Assembly (NCBI GenBank): GCA_900553355.1
Contig: USDK01000087.1
Coordinates: 1-7,758 of the forward strand
Length of the DNA: 7,758 nucleotides
Source of the DNA: an uncultured Lachnospiraceae bacterium
GTDB lineage: Bacteria > Bacillota > Clostridia > Lachnospirales > Lachnospiraceae
Direction: 5' to 3'
The notes below the pieces were generated by a model. The model was not told the origin of the DNA and searched no databases. It worked only from the letters and a program-made list of their open reading frames with translations. Below, piece by piece: positions 1-6,333 of this stretch; position 1 is the first letter of the stretch; each line of letters opens with the position of its first letter. A program made the position numbers and the translations under genes.

Positions 1-1271
1 TTCCGCAAAAACCGACCCCGCCGCAGACAATCTCCAGGAAACATCTGATCTACAGTTCTCCGGCAACGCTGGCATTTAATTCTCCGGGAGCGGAAGGCTT
101 CGGGGTAAAACGTGCGGGGCTTGCAGTGCCGGATTCCATTATGCTGATCGTGGCGCCCGGATGCTGTGGAAGAAATACTTCTCTTATCAGTTCCATGCCG
201 GAGTATAATGACCGTTTTTTTTACCTGATGATGGACGAGACAGATATTGTCACAGGCCGTCATCTGAAAAAGATCCCCAAAGCGGTAAAAGAGATCTGCG
301 ACTGCTGTGAGAAGAAGCCGTCGGTGGTGATGATCTGCATCACCTGTGTGGATGCGCTTCTGGGAACGGATATGGAACGTGTCTGTCGGAAAGCAGAGGA
401 AAAAGTGGACATTCCGGTGCGTCCCTGTTACATGTATGCGCTGACACGTGAGGGCAGGAAGCCGCCCATGGTCCATGTGCGCCAGTCCTTATATTCTCTT
501 CTGGAACCACAGAAGAAAAAAGGAAATGTGGTCAATCTCCTGGGATTTTTTTCGCCGCTGGTGGATGACTGTGAGCTTTATGATCTGCTACATCAGGCTG
601 GTGTAAAAACCATCCATGAGATTTCCAGATGTAAGGATTATGAGGAATACCGGACCATGTCCCAGGCTAATTTCAATCTGGTGCTTCATCCGGAAGCAAG
701 GTTTGCGGCAGAGGATTTTCATAACCGGCTGAAGATCCCGTTTATTGAGCTTCGAAGGCTCTATCAGATGGATAAGATCGAAAATCAGTATCGGGCTCTG
801 GGACAGGTCCTTGGGGTGGCTTTTGACCAGGAGCAGTATAAGGATGAGGCTTCCAGGGCGGTGGAACAGTTCCGAAAAGTCTGTCCGGATGCCTCCTTTG
901 CAGTAGGGGAGTGCATGAACGGAGATCCTTTTGAGCTGGCACTTGCGCTGGTGCGCTATGGATTTCAGGTGCCGGAGATCTATGGAACTATTACAGCTGA
1001 GAATTTTGTATACATACGACATTTGGCTAAGTTGAGCCCGGGCACGAAGATTTTTTCCAATATGGAACCTACCATGCTGTATTATGATCCAGCAGAGAGT
1101 GGCGTAAATCTTACGATTGGTAAGGATGCGGGATATTATCATCCGGATCAGCCTAATGTAGTCTGGAATCAGGACCGTCAGCCTTATGGGTATGCAGGGG
1201 TACGTAGATTATTTGAGGCACTCCTTGAGACTGCGGCGGAGCAGGATAAGAGGAAGGGGGAGAGAGCATGA
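1..1271 (+). CDS. Nitrogenase component 1-like subunit (NifD/NifE/BchN superfamily), 5' truncated by the window edge
   Basis: The frame (codons from base 3) is open to the left edge with no ATG, GTG or TTG before the GTG at 126. The 41 codons upstream of that GTG read as conserved protein (SPGAEGFGVKRAGL then VAPGCCGRN), so the true start lies outside the window and GTG 126 is internal. Counting from base 3, 422 residues are visible. Component 1 hallmarks are the paired Cys54-Cys55 in PGCCGRN (NifD Cys88 region), Cys115 in TCVDALLGTD (NifD Cys154 region, ECPIGLIGDD), and a C-terminal WNQDRQPYGYAG block resembling the WDYSGPYHGYDG region of NifD. By-eye alignment puts Ser27 or Pro28 where NifD has Cys62. 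Ala replaces the cofactor ligand Cys275 (before KIPFIE) and Val replaces His442. This suggests a 4Fe-4S-type redox subunit rather than a FeMo-cofactor enzyme. It overlaps the next subunit by ATGA and is probably translationally coupled to it. Substrate unknown. The superfamily call is firm; the subfamily is not. Confidence 0.82.
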   Translation, partial: PQKPTPPQTISRKHLIYSSPATLAFNSPGAEGFGVKRAGLAVPDSIMLIVAPGCCGRNTSLISSMPEYNDRFFYLMMDETDIVTGRHLKKIPKAVKEICDCCEKKPSVVMICITCVDALLGTDMERVCRKAEEKVDIPVRPCYMYALTREGRKPPMVHVRQSLYSLLEPQKKKGNVVNLLGFFSPLVDDCELYDLLHQAGVKTIHEISRCKDYEEYRTMSQANFNLVLHPEARFAAEDFHNRLKIPFIELRRLYQMDKIENQYRALGQVLGVAFDQEQYKDEASRAVEQFRKVCPDASFAVGECMNGDPFELALALVRYGFQVPEIYGTITAENFVYIRHLAKLSPGTKIFSNMEPTMLYYDPAESGVNLTIGKDAGYYHPDQPNVVWNQDRQPYGYAGVRRLFEALLETAAEQDKRKGERA

Positions 1272-2305
1272 GAGGACTTCGGAAATATCTGACACCCTTT
1301 GCCCCGGATCAGTCAGGAGCAGTGTCGGTTCTGTATGAGCTGGGCGGGATCATCGTGATCTGTGATGCCGGAGGCTGTACGGGAAATGTCTGCGGCTTTG
1401 ATGAGCCAAGATGGTTTGAGCGCAAAAGTGCCGTGTTCAGTGCGGGACTTCGGGACATGGATGCCATCCTGGGACGGGATGACCGCCTGGTTGCCAAACT
1501 TGTGGATGCGGCAGAAAAGGTGGAGGCAGGCTTTGCGGCAGTGATCGGAACGCCGGTGCCCGCCGTGATCGGAACGGATTATCAGGCACTGAAGCGGATG
1601 TGCGAGAAAAAAACAGACCTTCCGGTACTTGCGGTAAATACCGATGGAATGGAGCTTTATGACGGGGGAGAACGGAAGGCTTATCTGGAACTTTTTAAAG
1701 TTTTTGCCCGGGAAAAACTGCCGGTGGAGACGGGCAGGGTGGGCATCCTTGGAATGACGCCACAGGATGTCAGTGACCTGAAGGCGGCAGATAAGCTCCG
1801 GGAAAAATTTAAGTCTCAGGGGCACCAGGCAGTCTGCTACGGAATGGGAGATGGGCTTGATGAAGTAAAAAAAGCCTCCTCTGTGGAAAAAAATATCGTG
1901 GTTTCTCCAGCGGCACTGGAATGTGCCAGATATCTTGAGAAAACTTTCGGAACGCCTTATGAGGTGGGATATCCGCTGGTGGAGGAACTGGTGCCGGATA
2001 TGGAGTATGCGGGGAAAAAAATTCTCATCGTGCAGCAGCAGGTAATGGCCGGTTCCATAAGAGAGGAACTTCAGAAACGTGGCGCAGATGGAGAGATCAC
2101 AGTGGCAAGCTGGTTTTCCATGGAAAAAGATCTCCTGGAAGAGGGGGATGTGTCATTAAAAGATGAGGAAGATTACATGGAGCTGGTGGAAAAAGGCAGA
2201 TATGATGTGATCTTTGCAGATCCCTGTATGAAGCGGATGGCAAAGACGTTTTCCGGTGTGTTTGTGGATGCGGTGCATTTTGCGGTATCCGGAAAGTGCA
2301 GGTAG
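1268..2305 (+). CDS. Second nitrogenase component 1-like subunit (NifK/NifN-position partner)
   Basis: A 345-residue protein whose ATG sits in the stop of the previous gene (ATGA), with a purine-rich GGGGGAG site five bases upstream. It is much shorter than NifD or NifK (about 480-520 residues). The N-terminus PDQSGAVSVLYEL resembles the NifK segment before the P-cluster loop, then comes CDAGGCTGNVCGF with Cys32, Cys37 and Cys42. Residues MDAILGRDDRL (64-74) match the family's VFGG..KL block, and VIGTPVPAVIGTD (92-104) matches the TTC..EVIGDD block. By eye only Cys37 aligns with a NifK P-cluster cysteine (Cys95). Cys70 aligns with Pro13 and Cys153 with Val97. The C-terminus has an HFAVSG motif. 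It most likely pairs with the upstream subunit in a heteromeric complex, docked by the NifH-like protein encoded at the right end. The cluster may be held asymmetrically, mostly by the partner, as in NifEN or the dark-operative reductases. Substrate unknown. Confidence 0.8.
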   Translation: MRGLRKYLTPFAPDQSGAVSVLYELGGIIVICDAGGCTGNVCGFDEPRWFERKSAVFSAGLRDMDAILGRDDRLVAKLVDAAEKVEAGFAAVIGTPVPAVIGTDYQALKRMCEKKTDLPVLAVNTDGMELYDGGERKAYLELFKVFAREKLPVETGRVGILGMTPQDVSDLKAADKLREKFKSQGHQAVCYGMGDGLDEVKKASSVEKNIVVSPAALECARYLEKTFGTPYEVGYPLVEELVPDMEYAGKKILIVQQQVMAGSIREELQKRGADGEITVASWFSMEKDLLEEGDVSLKDEEDYMELVEKGRYDVIFADPCMKRMAKTFSGVFVDAVHFAVSGKCR

Positions 2306-2325
2306 ACTTAAGAGCAGGGCATAAA

Positions 2326-2367
2326 GTTACATACATACTGTAACCGGATCAGGGGAGCTGGTTACAG
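2326..2367 (+). promoter_or_regulatory. Three-arm GTTACA / TGTAAC / GTTACA element upstream of hypF
   Basis: Arms are GTTACA at 2326-2331, TGTAAC at 2339-2344 and GTTACA at 2361-2366. The middle arm can pair with the left one (6 bp, 7-base loop) or the right one. The right-hand hairpin is stronger: CTGTAACC (2338-2345) pairs perfectly with GGTTACAG (2360-2367), extended by a G-U and a G-C pair to a 10-bp stem with a 10-base loop. No U-run follows, so it is not a simple terminator. It ends six bases before the hypF ribosome site. It may be an attenuator-like switch, an RNA-processing or stabilising hairpin, or an operator dyad. The pairing is seen directly; the role is inferred. Confidence 0.45.
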
Positions 2368-2372
2368 GGAAT

Positions 2373-2376
2373 GGAG
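2373..2376 (+). promoter_or_regulatory. Ribosome binding site of hypF
   Basis: GGAG (within GGGAATGGAG) ends five bases before the ATG at 2382. The later in-frame ATG at 2403 has no site at a usable distance, which favours 2382 as the start. Confidence 0.65.
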
Positions 2377-2381
2377 AACAT

Positions 2382-4850
2382 ATGGAGTGCGAAATTACAA
2401 AAATGATCCGTGTTTACGGAATCGTCCAGGGTGTGGGCTTCCGCCCTACGGTCAGCCGTCATGCCATGGCAAGGGGAATCCGTGGCAGTGTGTCCAATAA
2501 AGGACCCTATGTGGAGATTTTTGCCCAGGGCAGGCAGCAGGATGTGGACGGTTTTATCGGAGATATCGAGAACAGGCCGCCGAAGCGTGCGGCCATCCTG
2601 AAGCTTCTGGTGGAACCGGTGGAGGAGCCGGAGGAATTTACGCAGTTTGATATCATTGAAAGCGAGAAGACAAAGGGTGAGATCTTTGTTTCTCCGGATA
2701 TTGCCATCTGCGACGAATGTAAGGAAGAGATGTTTGATCCGAAAAACAGGCGGTATCTGCATCCGTTTATCAACTGTACCTGTTGTGGCCCGAGGCTGAC
2801 GATCCTCGATTCCCTTCCCTATGACCGGGAGCGTACCAGCATGAAAGAATTTCCCATGTGTCCGTCCTGTGCGGATGAGTACCATAATCCGGACACCAGA
2901 CGTTATGACGCCCAGCCGGTGTGCTGCAATGACTGCGGGCCGGAGGTCTATCTCATTGGAAGAGAGGAACGTGGCCGGGAGGCGATCACTTATACGAGGA
3001 AGACCATTGCTTCCGGCGGGATAGTGGCCATCAAGGGAATCGGTGGTTTTCATCTCTGTTGTAATGCCACCAGTGAGGAGGCCGTACAGCGGCTCCGGAA
3101 ACTGAAACGGCGTCCGGTGAAGCCTTTTGCGGTGATGGCACAGGATCTGGAAACCGTGAAAGAAGTCTGTCAGGTCAGTGAGGAGCAGGAGAAGATCCTT
3201 ACCGGGCATCAGAAACCGATCCTGCTGCTGGATAAGCTTACTGAGATGTCCTGTGGACAGAAAACAGATGCGAAACTCATAAAATATGGAAAGAACATCG
3301 GGAAAGACCAGGGCAGATCAGAGGCAGAATGCGGAAAACCAGCGGAACTCTGTGAGAGTATCGCTCCCGGGAATCCAAAAGTCGGTGTGATGCTTCCCTA
3401 CGCACCGGTGCAGCTTCTTCTTTTTCATTATGACGATGGAATTGAGATGCCGAAGCTTCTGGTGATGACCAGTGGAAACACATCCGGCGCACCGATCTGC
3501 AGAGACGATCATGAAGCTGTGGAAGAACTTTCTTATTTATGTGACTGCATTCTTTCCCATGACAGGAAGATCCGCATCCGGGCCGATGATTCGGTGATGG
3601 ATTTTTATAAGGGAGAGCCATATATGATCCGGCGCTCCCGTGGATATGCACCTCTTCCGTTTATGGTTTCCACACCCTGGAAGGGACAGGTGATCGCGGC
3701 AGGTGGAGAGCTTAAGAATACATTCTGCATTGGTGTGGATAACCGTTTTTATCCGTCCCCTTATGTGGGTGATCTGGAGGATCTTCGAACGGTAAAAGCC
3801 CTGAAGGAAACCATAGGCCGGCTGGAAACACTTCTGGAAGTACAGCCGGAAGTGGTGGTCTGTGACCTTCATCCAAAATATAATTCCACAGTGGTGGCCC
3901 AGGAACTGGGGCTTCCCGTTCTGAAAGTGCAGCATCATTACGCACATATTTTATCCTGCATGGCAGAAAATGACTGCGAGGAAAAAGTGATCGGTGTTTC
4001 CTTTGACGGAACCGGATATGGAACAGACGGGACGATCTGGGGCGGTGAGATCCTGATCGCAGATTATCAGGGATTTACAAGGCTTGGAAGTATCCAACCT
4101 TTTGTACAGGTGGGAGGAGATGTTTCCGCAAAAGAAGGCTGGCGGATCGCCGTTTCCCTGATCTGGCAGAATACAGGAGATTTGGAGAAAACTCTTGATA
4201 CTGTCCAAAAACTGGGACTTTGCACAGAGCAGGAAGCAAAGGTGCTGGTGACCATGGCTCAGAGAAAGCTCAATGCAGTGACTTCCACCAGTGCTGGACG
4301 GCTTTTTGACGGAGTCAGTGCGATCCTGGGAATCCGAAGGGCGTCTACTTTTGAAGGGGAAGCTTCCACGGCGCTGGAGTTTGCTGCGGAAGCGTGGAGA
4401 GCGCAGGAGATACAGAAGAAAAATGTGGATACTGTTTCTGGAGAAAGAACAGATATAAAAAGAAATGTAGAAACAACCGGTGCAGATGAAAAGCCGGAAA
4501 CCGGGAACAGGAAGATTATTTTAAATACAGGTGACATCGTTGCACATCTGGTCCGGGAAAAGCTGGAAGGAGAAGATTCCGGGAAACTGGCTTACGAATT
4601 CCACCGGGCGCTGGCGGATGAGATCCTTGCAGCCTGTGAGGAAGCAGAGCAGGAAACTGGTATCCGGAAAGTGGCATTAAGCGGCGGTGTATTCCAGAAC
4701 CGGCTTCTTCTGGAACTGGTAGATGACGGGCTTGCAGAAAAAGGCTTTGAAGTTCTGAAACATAGTCTGATCCCGCCAAATGACGGAGGGATCGCGCTGG
4801 GTCAGGCAGCATATGGAATGGCTTATGTGCAGCGGCACAGACAAGTATAA
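2382..4850 (+). CDS. hypF: HypF, carbamoyltransferase for cyanide-ligand synthesis
   Basis: HypF uses carbamoyl phosphate and ATP to form carbamoyl-adenylate and passes the carbamoyl group to the C-terminal cysteine of HypE, the first step of CN ligand synthesis in the cytoplasm. All domains are present. The acylphosphatase domain (about 8-95) has VQGVGFRP and catalytic Arg21 and Asn39. Two zinc fingers have exact CX2C-X18-CX2C spacing (Cys110/113/132/135 and Cys160/163/182/185). The YrdC-like domain (about 200-420) ends in RRSRGYAPLP. The Kae1-like domain (about 435-815) has HHYAH (518-522), FDGTGYGTDG, SGGVFQN and PPNDGG. At 822 residues it is longer than the usual 750 or so, because of two hydrophilic stretches: about 288-328 in the YrdC domain and about 675-712 in the Kae1-like domain. 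The frame is intact and no active-site residue is obviously missing. It is followed by hypC, hypD and hypE, its known partners. Confidence 0.97.
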   Translation: MECEITKMIRVYGIVQGVGFRPTVSRHAMARGIRGSVSNKGPYVEIFAQGRQQDVDGFIGDIENRPPKRAAILKLLVEPVEEPEEFTQFDIIESEKTKGEIFVSPDIAICDECKEEMFDPKNRRYLHPFINCTCCGPRLTILDSLPYDRERTSMKEFPMCPSCADEYHNPDTRRYDAQPVCCNDCGPEVYLIGREERGREAITYTRKTIASGGIVAIKGIGGFHLCCNATSEEAVQRLRKLKRRPVKPFAVMAQDLETVKEVCQVSEEQEKILTGHQKPILLLDKLTEMSCGQKTDAKLIKYGKNIGKDQGRSEAECGKPAELCESIAPGNPKVGVMLPYAPVQLLLFHYDDGIEMPKLLVMTSGNTSGAPICRDDHEAVEELSYLCDCILSHDRKIRIRADDSVMDFYKGEPYMIRRSRGYAPLPFMVSTPWKGQVIAAGGELKNTFCIGVDNRFYPSPYVGDLEDLRTVKALKETIGRLETLLEVQPEVVVCDLHPKYNSTVVAQELGLPVLKVQHHYAHILSCMAENDCEEKVIGVSFDGTGYGTDGTIWGGEILIADYQGFTRLGSIQPFVQVGGDVSAKEGWRIAVSLIWQNTGDLEKTLDTVQKLGLCTEQEAKVLVTMAQRKLNAVTSTSAGRLFDGVSAILGIRRASTFEGEASTALEFAAEAWRAQEIQKKNVDTVSGERTDIKRNVETTGADEKPETGNRKIILNTGDIVAHLVREKLEGEDSGKLAYEFHRALADEILAACEEAEQETGIRKVALSGGVFQNRLLLELVDDGLAEKGFEVLKHSLIPPNDGGIALGQAAYGMAYVQRHRQV

Positions 4851-4862
4851 AGGTGATAGATC

Positions 4863-4991
4863 ATGCAGATGCGGATCGCAGATATCCGCCTGATGAAATA
4901 TTTTACGATGTATGGAGTATACAGCAGAAATGCGGGATGGAGGCATAGATATGTGTGTAGGATTATCAGCAAAAGTAGTAAAGATCAGTGA
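4863..4991 (+). CDS. Possible 42-residue small ORF between hypF and hypC
   Basis: An ATG at 4863 follows AGGTGAT (4851-4857), a seven-base match to the 16S anti-Shine-Dalgarno sequence, directly after the hypF stop. It opens a 42-codon frame beginning MQMRIADIRLMKYF, basic and partly hydrophobic, ending at TGA 4989-4991. It runs through the hypC ribosome site and about 40 bases into hypC in another frame. I recognise no family. It could be a short leader whose translation couples hypF to hypC, or a chance ORF behind a good ribosome site. Support is limited to the site and its spacing. Confidence 0.25.
   Translation: MQMRIADIRLMKYFTMYGVYSRNAGWRHRYVCRIISKSSKDQ
4871..4889 (+). other. Small hairpin in the hypF-hypC gap
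   Basis: GCGGAT (4871-4876) and ATCCGC (4884-4889) form a perfect 6-bp stem with a 7-base loop. A flanking CAG/CTG pair (4866-4868 with 4890-4892) can extend it across a two-base bulge. No U-run follows, so it is not an intrinsic terminator. It may modulate the hypF/hypC message, or be chance. Confidence 0.3.
4939..4943 (+). promoter_or_regulatory. Ribosome binding site that fixes the hypC start
   Basis: GGAGG lies seven bases before the ATG at 4951, the start that gives the family's obligatory Met-Cys N-terminus. The in-frame ATG at 4912 would add 13 residues and bury that cysteine. Confidence 0.85.
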
Positions 4992-5160
4992 CGGAACCGC
5001 AGTGGTAGATGCTGGCGGCGCAAAGAGAGAAGTTTCCGCACAGCTTCTGGGAGATCTGGAGCCGGGAGATTATGTGATGGTGCATGCTGGTGTTGCCATT
5101 GCAAAGATCACCGATGATGACGAGGAAGAGACAGACCAGCTGATGGAGGAACTGCTGTGA
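4951..5160 (+). CDS. hypC: HypC, Fe(CN)2CO assembly chaperone
   Basis: HypC is the small chaperone that, with HypD, holds the iron while CN and CO ligands are attached and then delivers it to the target enzyme. The 69-residue protein starts MCVG; Cys2, exposed after removal of Met1, is the essential iron ligand. The family's GDYVLVHxGFAI block appears as GDYVMVHAGVAI (39-50), and the C-terminus is acidic (DDDEEETDQLMEELL). Two differences from typical HypC stand out: the usual C-x-(I/V)-P start is CVGLS here, so the conserved proline is replaced, and GFAI is GVAI. The ATG at 4951 was chosen over the in-frame ATG at 4912 because only it exposes Cys2 and has a well-spaced GGAGG. The stop overlaps the hypD start, so the two partners are probably made in coupled amounts. 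Confidence 0.93.
   Translation: MCVGLSAKVVKISDGTAVVDAGGAKREVSAQLLGDLEPGDYVMVHAGVAIAKITDDDEEETDQLMEELL
5145..5149 (+). promoter_or_regulatory. Ribosome binding site of hypD, inside the end of hypC
   Basis: GGAGG lies within the last hypC codons, ten bases before the ATG at 5160 and seven before an in-frame GTG at 5157. Both starts are usable; they differ by one residue. Confidence 0.65.
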
Positions 5161-6203
5161 TGGAAGAGAGGAAAAAAACAGCAAGAGAGATCATAGAAGG
5201 ATATCAGGGACCGCCGGTGCGGATCATGGAGGTCTGCGGAACACACACCCACGAGATCTTCCGTCTGGGGATCCGCAAGCTTCTGCCGCCGCAGGTGGAG
5301 CTGATCTCAGGACCGGGATGTCCGGTCTGTGTAACACCGGTAGGATTTATTGACGAGGCCGTTTATCTTGCTCTGGAAAAACAGGTGACGATCTGCACAT
5401 TCGGTGATCTTGTCCGCGTACCGGGAACAAAGAAAAGCCTTGCAGATGCCAGGGCAGAAGGCGCCAGGATACGGATCGTCTATTCACCGGCAGATGCAGA
5501 AAAATATGCGAAAGAGCATCCAAAAGAGCAGGTGGTATTTCTTTCCGTTGGCTTTGAGACCACCACGCCTGCCGGCTGTCTTTCCGTGAAAAAGGCCGGA
5601 GAGGACGGACTTTCCAATTATTCGCTCCTTGTGGCAAACAAGACCATGCCCCAGGCTTATCAGGCATTAAAGGGCAGTGCGGATGTGTTCCTTTATCCGG
5701 GACATGTCAATGCGATCACAGGAACTGCGCTCTGTGAGCAGCTGGCAGAGGAAGGTATCAGTGGTGTGGTGGCAGGCTTTACAGCGAAGGAGCTGCTTAC
5801 GGCACTGGCTGTTGCACTGGTACGTTTTCAGGAAGGAAAACCGTTCTTTGTGAACTGCTATCCCCGTGTGGTAAAAAGTGAGGGAAGCCCGGAGGCACAG
5901 AAGCTGATCGAAGAACTGATGGAGCCCTGTGATTCCGAATGGCGCGGTCTGGGTGTGATCCCGGGGTCCGGCCTGGTGCTCCGGAAGGAGTGGGAAGCCT
6001 TTGATGCCAGAAAAAAATATGCAGTGCCGCCGATCCAGGGCAGGCCAAATCCGGCCTGTCGCTGTGGGGATGTGCTTCAGGGAAAATGCAGGCCATCAGA
6101 TTGTAAGGTATTCGGAAAGGTCTGTACCCCGCAGCATCCGGTAGGTGCCTGTATGGTATCCAATGAAGGAGCATGTTCCGCATATTTTATGTACGGAAAC
6201 TGA
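5160..6203 (+). CDS. hypD: HypD, iron-sulfur scaffold for Fe(CN)2CO assembly
   Basis: HypD carries a 4Fe-4S cluster and a redox-active cysteine pair and forms the HypCD scaffold that receives cyanide from HypE. Diagnostic motifs are all present: MEVCGTHTHE with Cys26, SGPGCPVCVTP with Cys54 and Cys57, SVGFETTTP, PGHVNAITG, and a C-terminal cysteine cluster (Cys300, 302, 310, 315, 322, 331, 339) ending ACMVSNEGACSAYFMY. The 347 residues are slightly fewer than the usual 360-375. Some central blocks differ from textbook HypD: NKTMPQAYQAL where HKxVPPAM is common, and GFTAKELL where GFEPxDIL is common. This suggests a distinct HypD clade. The ATG at 5160 shares a base with the hypC stop (TGATG); a GTG at 5157 is a possible alternative. 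The HypCD reaction needs low-potential electrons, which matters given the nitrogenase-like neighbours. Confidence 0.96.
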   Translation: MEERKKTAREIIEGYQGPPVRIMEVCGTHTHEIFRLGIRKLLPPQVELISGPGCPVCVTPVGFIDEAVYLALEKQVTICTFGDLVRVPGTKKSLADARAEGARIRIVYSPADAEKYAKEHPKEQVVFLSVGFETTTPAGCLSVKKAGEDGLSNYSLLVANKTMPQAYQALKGSADVFLYPGHVNAITGTALCEQLAEEGISGVVAGFTAKELLTALAVALVRFQEGKPFFVNCYPRVVKSEGSPEAQKLIEELMEPCDSEWRGLGVIPGSGLVLRKEWEAFDARKKYAVPPIQGRPNPACRCGDVLQGKCRPSDCKVFGKVCTPQHPVGACMVSNEGACSAYFMYGN

Positions 6204-6333
6204 TGTCCGCTTTAATGGACTGCGAAATATGATACATTACATATAGTACAAACGAAGGATCGTATCCGGAAGATCTGACAGGATGAAACCGATATGAAAT
6301 TCCTTTGACCCAGCATAGAAAGAAGATAATATT
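6204..6333 (+). other. 130-base gap between hypD and hypE
   Basis: This is the longest non-coding stretch in the window. It contains no ORF above a few codons, no U-tailed hairpin, and only a weak 4-bp stem (GGAT/ATCC, 6257-6267). TTACATA at 6237-6243 repeats a heptamer found at 2327-2333 in the gap before hypF, and a TATAGT box (6242-6247) lacks a well-spaced -35. The purine run GAAAGAAG (6318-6325) eight bases before the hypE ATG is a modest ribosome site. An internal promoter is possible but not shown. Confidence 0.4.

Noticed and set aside
588..1825. Minus-strand open frames of 184 and 170 codons opposite the two component 1-like genes
   Set aside because: Composition is rich in His, Ser, Leu and Arg without domain motifs, and the plus-strand frames carry clear family signatures.
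1..2305. Genuine molybdenum nitrogenase NifDK
   Set aside because: Both subunits are shorter than NifDK, the cofactor ligand positions appear to be Ala and Val, and no nifB, nifE or nifN is in view.
2338..2367. Hairpin before hypF as an intrinsic terminator
   Set aside because: The stem is followed by GGAATGG, not a U-run, and hypF's ribosome site starts right after it.
2349..3209. 286-codon open frame on the minus strand opposite hypF
   Set aside because: It lies wholly opposite hypF domains with exact zinc-finger and acylphosphatase motifs, has no recognisable family features and reads as a codon-bias shadow.
4912..4950. Upstream in-frame ATG for hypC adding 13 residues
   Set aside because: It would bury the essential Cys2; the ATG at 4951 has GGAGG at seven bases and gives the expected MCVG start.
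6305..6330. TTGACC ... GATAAT promoter-like boxes before hypE
   Set aside because: Spacing is only 14 bases and transcription would begin at or after the hypE ATG, leaving no ribosome site.
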